Part shown: positions 9,074 to 17,382 of the stretch, one piece after another
How the letters are laid out: each line of letters opens with the position of its first letter
Position numbering within the stretch: the stretch's first letter is position 1
Assembly (NCBI RefSeq): GCF_002139935.1
Contig: NZ_CP015578.1
Span: 1,240,001 to 1,304,000, forward strand
Source of the DNA: Campylobacter lanienae NCTC 13004
GTDB taxonomy: Bacteria; Campylobacterota; Campylobacteria; Campylobacterales; Campylobacteraceae
Reading direction: 5' to 3'
Length of the DNA: 64,000 nt
The notes under the pieces: generated by a model
Told to the model about the DNA's origin: nothing
The model's database searches: none
Seen by the model: the letters and a program-made list of their open reading frames with translations, nothing else
Translations under genes and position numbers: made by a program

Positions 9074-10366
9074 ATGTTCCATATAGTATTTAGCGCAGAT
9101 GAAAATTATATCAAATACACAGCGGTGCTTATAAATAGCATTATCAAAAATACAAATTTAAATCTCCATTTCAAAGATTTTTGTCAAAAGCCTACCCCGC
9201 AAATGCCACCTAATAGCTCATTTAGTAGCTATGAAAATTTAAATTTCAATGATTTAAGCGCTGAAAATAGAACTGAAGGCTATGTATTTCATATATTAAG
9301 CGACCAAATCTCCACCGCCACGCAAAATAAGCTAAAAGCCCTAGAAAAGAGCCTTAATGAGATTTACCCTTGCTTGATTACCACTCATATTTTAAATGAT
9401 AATGAGTTTTATGATTTTCCAGTTTCTGGGGCGGCGCATAGCAATTTTTTGACTTATTATCGATTAAAACTCAAAAACTATCTCAACCCAAGCGTGGATA
9501 GATGCTTATATATAGATTCTGATATGCTCTGCCTTTGCGATTTAAGGGAGCTTTTTGCTATTGATTTAAAAGAGAATATCCTAGCTGCTATCAATGACCC
9601 CGGAAGCAAAAAACGCAAAATGAAATATAAACAAAATAACCAAATCATCACCCATAAATTTACAAATGACTACTTCAATGCTGGATTGTTACTCATCAAC
9701 ACAAAGGCTTATATAGAGAATAAAATAGAACAAAAATGCCAATCCCTAGCCCAAAATGCCACCTATATAAAAGCCGCCGATCAAGATCTATTAAACGCTA
9801 CAATACCAGCAAATAAGCTCTTAAAGCTACCTATTAGCTATAATTTTTCATCCATTAGCTTCTGTTTTGCGATCTGTAAAGATGAGCAAGATCACCGCCT
9901 TAACTGCTCTAGGGCTGAGTTTATGCAAAGTTATAAAGAGCCAAAAATCATCCATTATGGCGAAAAGCCTTGGCGGTTTTTAAAAAGCTATACCGATAGC
10001 CAAAATCGAAATATCAATGATATTTGGTGGGAGTATGCTGCTAGCACACCAGAGTTTAGAGATGAGCTTATGGCTATGAGAAATGATATAAATGAGTATA
10101 AGGTTTTTGCTACTTTAGGCTTTGAGATCTTAAAAGCTTTAAAAAGCATTTTTGGCTATTTTGTGATAAAAAATTTGATAGATAAACCACTAGATAATCT
10201 AAATTTAAATAGCGAAATTCCAGATGATATTTTCGGGCTTTGCTGTATTTTAGGCGAGATGATAATACACGCCAAAAGACACAAAAAGAGCGCTCTAAGC
10301 GTGATATTAAAAGCTTATAAAATGAAAACCACATTTACCAAATACAACACAAAAAATTTTCTATAA
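9074..10366 (+). CDS. Glycosyltransferase family 8 (LOS/LPS type)
   Basis: 430 residues. It begins with MFHIVFSADENYIKYTAVL, the GT8 nucleotide-sugar start, then has the DxD motif in YIDSDMLCLCDLREL, FNAGLLLINTKAY, AADQDLLNA, and the closing IIHYGEKPWRF that supplies metal-binding His. GT8 members of this type add galactose or glucose to lipooligosaccharide. About 100 residues after the catalytic part form a basic helical tail, likely for membrane association. There is an insert around residues 40-80 relative to minimal GT8 proteins. It is transcribed divergently from the leftward glycan operon with its own promoter, and a hairpin terminator follows. Confidence 0.9.
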   Translation: MFHIVFSADENYIKYTAVLINSIIKNTNLNLHFKDFCQKPTPQMPPNSSFSSYENLNFNDLSAENRTEGYVFHILSDQISTATQNKLKALEKSLNEIYPCLITTHILNDNEFYDFPVSGAAHSNFLTYYRLKLKNYLNPSVDRCLYIDSDMLCLCDLRELFAIDLKENILAAINDPGSKKRKMKYKQNNQIITHKFTNDYFNAGLLLINTKAYIENKIEQKCQSLAQNATYIKAADQDLLNATIPANKLLKLPISYNFSSISFCFAICKDEQDHRLNCSRAEFMQSYKEPKIIHYGEKPWRFLKSYTDSQNRNINDIWWEYAASTPEFRDELMAMRNDINEYKVFATLGFEILKALKSIFGYFVIKNLIDKPLDNLNLNSEIPDDIFGLCCILGEMIIHAKRHKKSALSVILKAYKMKTTFTKYNTKNFL

Positions 10367-10405
10367 GCTAAATTCAAAACAGAGCCAAATTCCGCACAAT
10401 TGCGT

Positions 10406-10482
10406 AAATTCGCAAAGTATTAACTTCTTAAATTCCCAACTTTGCGAATTTTTTAATACTCAATTTTTTAAATTCGCAAAGT
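10406..10482. terminator. Terminator region with three copies of a 12-13 base palindromic half
   Basis: Arm AAATTCGCAAAGT (10406-10418) pairs perfectly with ACTTTGCGAATTT (10439-10451), and the first arm recurs at 10470-10482, so two mutually exclusive hairpins share one arm. A T-run overlaps and follows the first hairpin for the plus-strand gene. It lies between converging genes and probably ends both. Confidence 0.7.
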
Positions 10483-10495
10483 TTTGTAAAATATC

Positions 10496-11689
10496 CTAAA
10501 ATCCCAAATTCACGCCGCCGCCATCATTTAATTGGTAGTTTGTATCACGACCTTCGCTATATCCTGAGCCAGAACCACCGCCTAATGGCCGACAAATGTA
10601 GCCTTCTTTCATTTGGCCATCTATGATCTTAGCATAGCTAAGCTTTGGATCGGCTCTTGTTATCTCGACTTCTCCTACTTTGCTCTCTACTCTCATATCA
10701 TTTGTGCTTTGCTTTGTGTAGCTATCTTTTAGAGCTTTGCCTTGAGAAAAGCACTCAAATCTCTCGCCTACATTTAAATTTTGTGTAAATACCACTTCTT
10801 TCCCATTTACACTAGCGATTTTTAAGGGATAAATAGCGTTTAATATATCGCTTGTTATCTTATCAGCGATTTTTTTATAGGCTTCTTCATTTGATTTTAG
10901 ATCATCTTTTACGCTTACACTCATTGTAAGAGTATTGCTATATTTTACCTCCCTAGTGGCAAATAAAATCACTTGATAATCCACTGCAAATTCCGCTTTT
11001 GTGATATTTTGGCCAGTTAGATTACTATGTTTTGTTCTAGCTTGTGCGGCCTTAATATCAAAAATCATAAGATAATCACTACCAAGAACATTTTTAAGCT
11101 TATATATTTCATCGCTATTAGCATTGCTACTTTTAATCAAAGCCTTTTCCATCTCATAGTATCCACCATTATCTCTATCTAGAATATTAAATTTTCTTGA
11201 TTTAGTTAGATTTGTGATTATATGAGTTTTTAGGTTTTCGCCAAGCCCTCTAGTATCTCCATCACTAGCGTTAAATACCGCTAAGCTTCTTCTTTGCTTA
11301 TTATCTAAGCCTGGGGCTTTATAGCTTTTGGTAGTTTTTGAGTTTTTTATCTCTACTACTGCTACCCACTTGCCTGTGCTATCTTGATTAGTGCTGATAA
11401 TCTCATAGCTATCGGCTCTGCCTTTTGTGGCTTTGCTGATATCATTTAGGTAGGTATCTACGATATTTGAGCCACTATTATCGCTTATCGCTTGTGTGTT
11501 TGATTTTTTTATAGAGTTTATATTTACACCGCTAATTTTACCGACAGCTTCAACTATTGCGTTATTTATAGCCTCTTCTCTTGTAAGGCCATGCCCTTCT
11601 CCCGTAGCTGTTTTGGTGCTAGTGTGAGTTACCACCTCAGCATTTAAAGCGCAAGCCAAAAAAGCAAATATAAATAGATATTTTTTCAT
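10496..11689 (-). CDS. Exported CsgG/LpoB-domain protein
   Basis: 397 residues with a signal peptide (MKKYLFIFAFLACALNA, no lipobox Cys). The segment from about residue 30, GHGLTREEAINNAIVEAVG, resembles the LPP20/FlgT_N type domain that handles surface lipoproteins. Residues ~130-260 (RRSLAVFNASDGDTRG ... GSDYLMIFDIK) look like the CsgG/LpoB fold. The C-terminus is Gly/Ser-rich. It is the last gene of a five-gene operon, 8 bases after its neighbour. Periplasmic, possibly bridging outer-membrane lipoproteins. It could be related to FlgT-like basal-body proteins, but no flagellar gene adjoins. Function unproven. Confidence 0.75.
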   Translation of the reverse strand: MKKYLFIFAFLACALNAEVVTHTSTKTATGEGHGLTREEAINNAIVEAVGKISGVNINSIKKSNTQAISDNSGSNIVDTYLNDISKATKGRADSYEIISTNQDSTGKWVAVVEIKNSKTTKSYKAPGLDNKQRRSLAVFNASDGDTRGLGENLKTHIITNLTKSRKFNILDRDNGGYYEMEKALIKSSNANSDEIYKLKNVLGSDYLMIFDIKAAQARTKHSNLTGQNITKAEFAVDYQVILFATREVKYSNTLTMSVSVKDDLKSNEEAYKKIADKITSDILNAIYPLKIASVNGKEVVFTQNLNVGERFECFSQGKALKDSYTKQSTNDMRVESKVGEVEITRADPKLSYAKIIDGQMKEGYICRPLGGGSGSGYSEGRDTNYQLNDGGGVNLGF

Positions 11690-11697
11690 ACTCTATC

Positions 11698-13041
11698 CTA
11701 GAAATCATCTATCGTATTTACCACTTTTGAGCTTCTTTGAGTAGCCTTAGCCGGTGTAGCGGAATTTGAAGTAGCATTTGAGCCCTTTTTATCTGATATG
11801 GCGTTTGTGATATTTAGATAATTAGCATAAGAGTAGTATCTCACTACACCTACATATTCCACGCCATTTTCATCGGTATAATCCCATCTTTTTAGCGTTT
11901 GTATCCCACGGATTTGACCTGAAGCTTTTGCTTGTATGGTTTTAGAGACTCTATCTATCATATTTTCTAATGTCTCTTCTTGAATTTGCGTATCACCTGA
12001 AAGAATATTTTTTGTCTCTTTTATATTTTGGTTTATTGCCTCGCCTGTCTCTTTCTCATCGCTAAATGATACGCTAGTATTGATAAACTCTATTATAGCC
12101 GCATCAGCTTGTGCTGCGGCGGTATCTTTGGCTATACTCTCTTGTCTATCTGCTATTTTGCTATTAGCATCTGGGATATAACCCCAATTTCCATAGCTTA
12201 AAATTATAGGCGCACCATTCTCATCATATACTAGCCTAATTCCATACTCTTGTATAAAACCGGCTTTTTCTTTTGGTAGATACTCTACTACTGGCTTACC
12301 ACCTTTTGCTTTTATGAGTGAAGAGGTTTTATTTTTCATATCTTTTGCGATTTGTCTAGTTTTATCACTCATTACAGCGATAACACCAATTCTATAATTA
12401 CCCCTTTTTGTCTGTGTTACAACCGTTTTTACCGGCACCAATCCACTCATATTGCCAAAGGCTTTTGTAACGATATTTTTAGTAAATTCATCTTTTAAAA
12501 GCTCTTTTTTTCTCACCTCTTCTAGCCCTTGGCTATCTACACCTAGATCATTTAAAGCCCTATTTAATTCAGCACCCGCTAGCTGCGTTAGCTGATCAAA
12601 AATTTGAGAGATAGCCCCGCCTTTTGGCAACTCTTCGAATTCCCTAGCGTTGTCTGATTGATCTGCTTTGTATCTGCTTATGCTACTTGTAGCTATCCTA
12701 CCAAAGGCATCTTTGACAAACTCACCTTGTAAATTTAATAGAGCTCTATTATAGGCATTTTGTAAAGATTTAGCAAAGCTTTTATCAGTTGGGCTTAGCG
12801 TTACTTCGCTAACTCCGGTATAAAATGTCTTGCCATCTTTTGTGATGCCATACTCTATACCAAATTCATCCTTAAACTCATCAAAAAAATCTTCTACGCT
12901 TTTAGGCGTTATATCTTGCGTGCTAGCATCGCTTAATTTGTTTTGGATATCCACATCGGCTTGAGTTATCTCATTAGCCTTATCCCCCATCCCAAAAGCC
13001 AAAGCCGCACAAACTGCCATTGATAATAGTATCTTTTTCAT
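11698..13041 (-). CDS. Exported hypothetical protein (DUF6844-like)
   Basis: 447 residues with a signal peptide ending near AFG-MG. No catalytic motif is recognised. The middle contains a helical region (GGAISQIFDQLTQLAGAELN), then a mixed segment with GNYRIGVIAVMSDKTRQIA that looks like the beta core also present in LPP20/LpoB-like folds, then SYGNWGYIPDANSKIADRQE and an A/D/E-rich helix. The tail has WDYTDENGVEYVGVVRYYSY. From memory this corresponds to DUF6844 proteins found beside LpoB-like genes; that link needs a profile search. It lies between the CsgG-like and LpoB-like genes, all on one strand with short gaps. Confidence 0.65.
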   Translation of the reverse strand: MKKILLSMAVCAALAFGMGDKANEITQADVDIQNKLSDASTQDITPKSVEDFFDEFKDEFGIEYGITKDGKTFYTGVSEVTLSPTDKSFAKSLQNAYNRALLNLQGEFVKDAFGRIATSSISRYKADQSDNAREFEELPKGGAISQIFDQLTQLAGAELNRALNDLGVDSQGLEEVRKKELLKDEFTKNIVTKAFGNMSGLVPVKTVVTQTKRGNYRIGVIAVMSDKTRQIAKDMKNKTSSLIKAKGGKPVVEYLPKEKAGFIQEYGIRLVYDENGAPIILSYGNWGYIPDANSKIADRQESIAKDTAAAQADAAIIEFINTSVSFSDEKETGEAINQNIKETKNILSGDTQIQEETLENMIDRVSKTIQAKASGQIRGIQTLKRWDYTDENGVEYVGVVRYYSYANYLNITNAISDKKGSNATSNSATPAKATQRSSKVVNTIDDF

Positions 13042-13061
13042 CTCTTATCCTTTATAATATC

Positions 13062-13682
13062 TTACCAAGTTACGCTATCGCTAGAGCCGGCTTTATTGAT
13101 TATCTTTTCATCCTCCCAATACACTAGACCCGAATTCAGATCAGTCAAACCAAGTAAAAATAGATATTCAACCTTTGTTTTGCCGTTGCTTAATCTTATA
13201 TTATCTTGACGAATTTTACCAAATAGCGAAAAATCAGGCGAGATTAGAGTTCCCTTTTTGGCTATTGTTTTTTGATTAAATTCATCATTACCCCTTAGCT
13301 CTCTGACATCTTCGCTCATACTATCAAGCGCCCCACCAGATGCCACCGCAGAAGTAAGCACAAACTTACCTGATCTTCTCATAGCTTGAGTGATTTTCCT
13401 AGTTAGTTTATCAGTATCTAGCCTAAGAGCCGTATCATTGACTACTCTTCCTATCGCTACAACTTTTCTGACCCCTGGCTTTTGATTAGCAAATGCCGGA
13501 TCACTAAGCAAGCTATTTATCATAGTCTCAGCCGCTAACTCAAAATCCTCATTGCTTAACCCAAGGGTAATAGTATCACCTTGATTGACTTTGCCACTAT
13601 TATCTGTATAAAATGGCTGATTAGTACATCCACTAAGCAACAAAGTTGCCGCCACCACACTCATTAAAGCTAATTTTCTCAT
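13062..13682 (-). CDS. LpoB-like outer-membrane lipoprotein
   Basis: 206 residues. The lipoprotein signal ends in the lipobox LLLSGC. After a short linker come LAAETMINSLLSDP, VRKVVAIGRVVNDTA, LTRKITQAMRRSGKFVLT, PDFSLFGKI and the final GLVYWEDEK, the order seen in LpoB/YcfM, the activator of penicillin-binding protein 1B in E. coli. The proline-rich spacer of enterobacterial LpoB is nearly absent, so the protein could not reach far into the periplasm. It follows the YcfL-like gene by one base, as in the E. coli ycfL-lpoB pair. Whether it activates a PBP in this organism is not known. Confidence 0.8.
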   Translation of the reverse strand: MRKLALMSVVAATLLLSGCTNQPFYTDNSGKVNQGDTITLGLSNEDFELAAETMINSLLSDPAFANQKPGVRKVVAIGRVVNDTALRLDTDKLTRKITQAMRRSGKFVLTSAVASGGALDSMSEDVRELRGNDEFNQKTIAKKGTLISPDFSLFGKIRQDNIRLSNGKTKVEYLFLLGLTDLNSGLVYWEDEKIINKAGSSDSVTW

Positions 13683-13683
13683 C

Positions 13684-14067
13684 TTATAACCCCTTTGTAG
13701 TTAGATAAATTTTAAAACTTTTAGCTCTTTTGTCTTGAGCTAGTTTATTGATAGAGATTTGGCGATTAGCATTAAGACGCAAAACCTTATAGCTCTCATC
13801 GATCGAATTTCTAAGCTCAAATCCACTCTCATCTAGCCAAATCACCTTATACGCCACATCCATTTCAGAATTACTTTTTAAAATAACTTGAAACTCCAAT
13901 AACCCAAGATCATTAAATCTGTGATTGATACCTTGGACTATATCCCTATCTATCGCCTCTAGGCTTACTAAATTCGAGTTATAGCCATTATCCCCTAAGA
14001 CTATATCGCTATTACCAGCACAGCCAAACAGCATAGCACATATCAAAAACATTGCTAATTTTTTCAT
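13684..14067 (-). CDS. YcfL-like lipoprotein (DUF1425)
   Basis: 127 residues with signal and lipobox (ICAMLFGC). The mature part is a small beta-rich domain with LLEFQVILKSNSEMD, YKVIWLDESGFEL and a closing FKIYLTTKGL, matching the YcfL/DUF1425 pattern of a short immunoglobulin-like fold. GAGGTG precedes the ATG. Its stop is one base from the LpoB-like start. In enterobacteria ycfL is adjacent to lpoB, so the pairing is old and probably functional, but the role of YcfL is unknown. Confidence 0.75.
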   Translation of the reverse strand: MKKLAMFLICAMLFGCAGNSDIVLGDNGYNSNLVSLEAIDRDIVQGINHRFNDLGLLEFQVILKSNSEMDVAYKVIWLDESGFELRNSIDESYKVLRLNANRQISINKLAQDKRAKSFKIYLTTKGL

Positions 14068-14070
14068 ATT

Positions 14071-15426
14071 TCACCTCTGTATTATAATGGATTTTACCAT
14101 ATCTTTATTTGATGATCGTAGCCAGATCAACGCATCTTTGCTCTTATCTATCTTATCACTAACTATGATTTTACCACTACTATCTTTGATTGTATATGAG
14201 CCTTTATTTTCTACCATAGCGATACTAGCTATTTTCGGTAGAGTTTGCCACACTCTTATATCAGCTTTATTTGTTGCTGAAAGCAAAAAAGTTGTAGCCA
14301 AAGACGCTACCCCACCAACCTCACTAGCCACGACGGCACTAGTTGTGGATTTGATAGCGCCTGATAATATAGATTTCGTGATGATCCAAGGAAGCTCTAT
14401 CTTAAACTCACTAGCAAAAATATTATCAAAATTACTAATTTGAGTCGCCTTAACCCCATTTATGCTTATATCTTTATAACTAAAATCACGCTTTTTAAGC
14501 ATCGGCAAAGATAAACTCAAAGTTGCCACCCCATCGCTAATAATATATGGAATATTCATAGCAAATTCATTTTTTATAGTCCCAAGGCCATCTTCATAAG
14601 CTAAAAATATATATTTTTTGCCCTTAGATTTTACATTTTTGGCTCTAGTTTGTAATCTTTGATTTATAGCTGATATCGCTTTATTTTTAGGATTAGCGAT
14701 AGCTATTTCACGGAATTTATCTGCCGAATTTTTATAATCCTTATCTAAATAGAAAAAGACAGAAGCCGCATAAGTAGCATATGGATTGATGAAATTTTCA
14801 CTAGTTTTAAACTCCTTAAAAAGCCTAGAATACTCATCATATACTAATTTAGTATTTTTTAAATTCTTTTTGTAATTTGGATCGCTTTTTTGTTTCTCTA
14901 GCTCCTCTTTGGCCGCTTGGATCTGTGGAGCGAAATACTCCTTAGCCATATCTTGACGAATTAAAGCACGATTAAACTCCACTCTAGCATTTTCAAAGTC
15001 ATTTAAACTCATAAAATTCAGTCCCTTATAGAGATTTACCATTATTCTCTCATACAAATTTCCATCATAATCACTAAATGTATCATTTAAAAGTATCCCT
15101 ACAAGGTTTCTAGCTATCTTATTGCCTGTACTTTCTAAATCTACATCATATTTATACTTATCTTCAGCAATATCCAAAAGCTCATTGCTAAGTGCGAATT
15201 CCTGACAAACTCTAGCTATTGAAGCAGCATTTATAGCAGTATATATCGGATCTTTATTATTTTTAGCCTTTTGAAGCTCATTTTCAAAGTAACTTTGATC
15301 GCAGTTATTAACCCCAAATTTGCTTATATAATCATCAGGTGTAACAGCGATAGAAAGGGCATTTGGCACAGCACAACCACTAAATCCAAGCAATATAATC
15401 CAACACAAAAGAGCAACTCTAATCAT
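14071..15426 (-). CDS. COG3014-like lipoprotein with TPR-type helices
   Basis: 451 residues, first gene of the operon. The signal ends in GFSGC (lipobox). Residues ~40-240 are helical and contain repeats such as RIMVNLYKGLNFMSLNDFENARVEFNRAL (quoted in part: GLNFMSLNDFENARVEF) and FYLDKDYKNSADKFREI, which look like tetratricopeptide units. The C-terminal half is beta-rich with a hydrophobic Ala/Ser/Val stretch (SAVVASEVGGVASLATTFLL) that may insert in or lie on a membrane. This layout fits the uncharacterised COG3014 family. TPR units suggest it scaffolds the other lipoproteins of the cluster. Confidence 0.75.
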   Translation of the reverse strand: MIRVALLCWIILLGFSGCAVPNALSIAVTPDDYISKFGVNNCDQSYFENELQKAKNNKDPIYTAINAASIARVCQEFALSNELLDIAEDKYKYDVDLESTGNKIARNLVGILLNDTFSDYDGNLYERIMVNLYKGLNFMSLNDFENARVEFNRALIRQDMAKEYFAPQIQAAKEELEKQKSDPNYKKNLKNTKLVYDEYSRLFKEFKTSENFINPYATYAASVFFYLDKDYKNSADKFREIAIANPKNKAISAINQRLQTRAKNVKSKGKKYIFLAYEDGLGTIKNEFAMNIPYIISDGVATLSLSLPMLKKRDFSYKDISINGVKATQISNFDNIFASEFKIELPWIITKSILSGAIKSTTSAVVASEVGGVASLATTFLLSATNKADIRVWQTLPKIASIAMVENKGSYTIKDSSGKIIVSDKIDKSKDALIWLRSSNKDMVKSIIIQR

Positions 15427-15487
15427 AGATAACCTAATTTTGAATTTTATTATTAAATTGTCGCAAAATATAATTAATTAATGGTAA

Positions 15488-15493
15488 ATTATA
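15488..15493 (-). promoter_or_regulatory. Possible -10 box of the lipoprotein operon
   Basis: TATAAT on the minus strand about 62 bases upstream of the COG3014 start, in a 132-base AT-rich gap. Other AT-rich hexamers are nearby, so the exact site is uncertain. Confidence 0.4.
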
Positions 15494-15558
15494 TATTAAA
15501 TTTACATTAATTATTTATATTACTTTTGTTATATATCTTTAGATTTAAGCGGGTGAAT

Positions 15559-16098
15559 TTAAATCAAATTTAAAATTCCAAGTATCCTACCCATATCAAT
15601 ATCAAAGCCCAAAACCCTAGCCCCAAGCAACCCATCAACTACCAAAATTATAGGCAACACCAGCATTAATTCTATCTTTGAGCCAGTCTTGATAGCATAA
15701 TTTTTCGGTAAAATTCTAGCTATAAATCCCCTTTTAAAAGGATAGAAATACCCACGAATCCCACTAGGCGTCAGCATATCACCCAAATGATGCATAATCA
15801 TCCCAAACCCAATCGCCCCAAGCCAAATATAACCAAAAATCCCCCACGCCACAAAGAGCAAAATCGGTATAAAAAGAAAATGCGTAGGCCCCCTATGGTC
15901 AAAAAATGTCGCCGTTACCCCAGAAACCAATGGAAACTTCTTAGAGATAAAGCTCCTAGGCTCATCAATATCAGGTAGCACACTCCCAAGTAAAATCAAA
16001 CCAAATATATAAACCCTATCCACACTACCCAAATCCACAGCACTCACAAATCCCATGCCACCAAGCGCCCCGATAGCCAAATGCGTCCTAAAAGTCAT
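15559..16098 (-). CDS. YdjM/DUF457-family membrane-bound metal-dependent hydrolase-like protein
   Basis: 179 residues with about four membrane segments. Conserved polar sites: TFRTHLAIGALGG, SVLPDIDEPRS, FFDHRGPTHFL and MIMHHLGDMLTPSGI, the His/Asp set that gives the family its hydrolase annotation. The biochemical function of these inner-membrane proteins is not established; the E. coli member is LexA-controlled. It is the last gene of a three-gene leftward run after arsB (3-base gap). Substrate unknown. Confidence 0.85.
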   Translation of the reverse strand: MTFRTHLAIGALGGMGFVSAVDLGSVDRVYIFGLILLGSVLPDIDEPRSFISKKFPLVSGVTATFFDHRGPTHFLFIPILLFVAWGIFGYIWLGAIGFGMIMHHLGDMLTPSGIRGYFYPFKRGFIARILPKNYAIKTGSKIELMLVLPIILVVDGLLGARVLGFDIDMGRILGILNLI

Positions 16099-16101
16099 AT
16101 T

Positions 16102-17376
16102 TTACCCCAAATTCAAGATATCACGCCCAATCCAAAGCCCCAAAACTCCAGCCAAAAGCACACCAAAACTAAATATAAACGAAAGCTTAAAATAATCCAA
16201 AATTCTAATTCTCACACCATGTAATCTCAAACTAGCAAGCCACAAAAGCGTAGCTAGCGATCCAATCGGCGTAAGCTTAGACCCGATATTACACCCAAGC
16301 AAATGCGCATATATCAGCCCACTATCAGCCCCAAGCTCCCTAAGCGCCAAATCCCCTAGCATCACCATCGGCAAATTATTTATAATCGCAGATCCCACGC
16401 TAGATAGTGTCGCCACCCCAAGCATCGAAGCCAAGCTATCTAAATTTGCGATACTCTCAAAGCCCAAACGCAAAAGCTCCAATCCACCAGCCTTACCCAC
16501 GCCATAAACCATCACAAAAAGCCCCACACTAAATACCACAACCCCAAATGGCGCTCTTTTAAATAGCTCAAATTTACCGCTCTTTTGCATCATTATAGCT
16601 ATCACCGCTACAATCAAGATATATCCACTTACAGGCACTCCCATCGCCCCAAATACCGCACTCCCAACAGGCAAAGACAAAAGCAAAACAATACAAGCTA
16701 TAAACCCACTCTTGCTAATTTGCCTATCTGGCAAAGCAAATTCAAGCACCATAGGCAACCGCCTACCAAGCACCACCCAAAAGAGCACACACGCCGCTAA
16801 AAAAGCAGATAATTGCGCCACAATCATAGAGCCAAAATACTCACCAAATGAGATATCAAAGATATTAACACTAATTATATTTGTAAGATTAGAAATACTC
16901 AAAGCATTTGAGCCAAAATCACTCAAAAATCCAAAAAATATTAAAAACGCAACCAAAGGCGCCATCACAGCACCCTTCTCACCCTTACCAAAGAGCGCAA
17001 ACACCAAAGGCGTAAGGATCAAAATCGCCCCATCATTTGCCAAAAATGTAGCCAAAAACAGCCCAAACACCATCATAATAGCAAAAAATTTAAATCTATT
17101 GATCCTATACCCACGATCAGCGCACATTGATATAATTTTCGTAGCCAAACTATCGAAAAACCCTATCTTCTCAAAAGCCATAGCGATGATTATAAGCCCC
17201 ACTAAAACCAAAGTCGAGTCCCACACCATCGCCAAGACTCTCAAAGCGTCCATAGTGCTCACCACACCAAAAGCCAAAGCACATAACGCCCCAGCCACCG
17301 CACTTAGCCACACCGGCAGCCCAAATGGCCTAGCGTAAATTAGCACCATAGCAATAGCGAAAATCCCAAACGCCAT
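16102..17376 (-). CDS. arsB: ArsB-type arsenite/antimonite exporter
   Basis: 424 residues, hydrophobic throughout, as expected for the 12-segment ArsB carrier (E. coli 429). Shared landmarks: FLANDGAILILTPLVFAL, ISNLTNIISVNIFDISFGEY, MGVPVSG, GVVVFSVGLFVMVYGVGKAG, SAIINNLPMVMLGDLAL and GCNIGSKLTPIGSLATLLWL. It exports As(III)/Sb(III) using the proton gradient, or with ArsA where present. No arsR, arsC or arsA adjoins; the upstream partner is a zinc alcohol dehydrogenase with a 6-base gap. It could be a related ion transporter, but the similarity to ArsB is strong along the length. Confidence 0.85.
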   Translation of the reverse strand: MAFGIFAIAMVLIYARPFGLPVWLSAVAGALCALAFGVVSTMDALRVLAMVWDSTLVLVGLIIIAMAFEKIGFFDSLATKIISMCADRGYRINRFKFFAIMMVFGLFLATFLANDGAILILTPLVFALFGKGEKGAVMAPLVAFLIFFGFLSDFGSNALSISNLTNIISVNIFDISFGEYFGSMIVAQLSAFLAACVLFWVVLGRRLPMVLEFALPDRQISKSGFIACIVLLLSLPVGSAVFGAMGVPVSGYILIVAVIAIMMQKSGKFELFKRAPFGVVVFSVGLFVMVYGVGKAGGLELLRLGFESIANLDSLASMLGVATLSSVGSAIINNLPMVMLGDLALRELGADSGLIYAHLLGCNIGSKLTPIGSLATLLWLASLRLHGVRIRILDYFKLSFIFSFGVLLAGVLGLWIGRDILNLG

Positions 17377-17382
17377 CTAAAT

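Noticed and set aside
16712-17338. Long 208-codon frame opposite arsB
   Set aside because: Antisense shadow of a well-supported transporter; the composition (Lys/Ala/Pro/Ser rich) is that of reversed hydrophobic codons.
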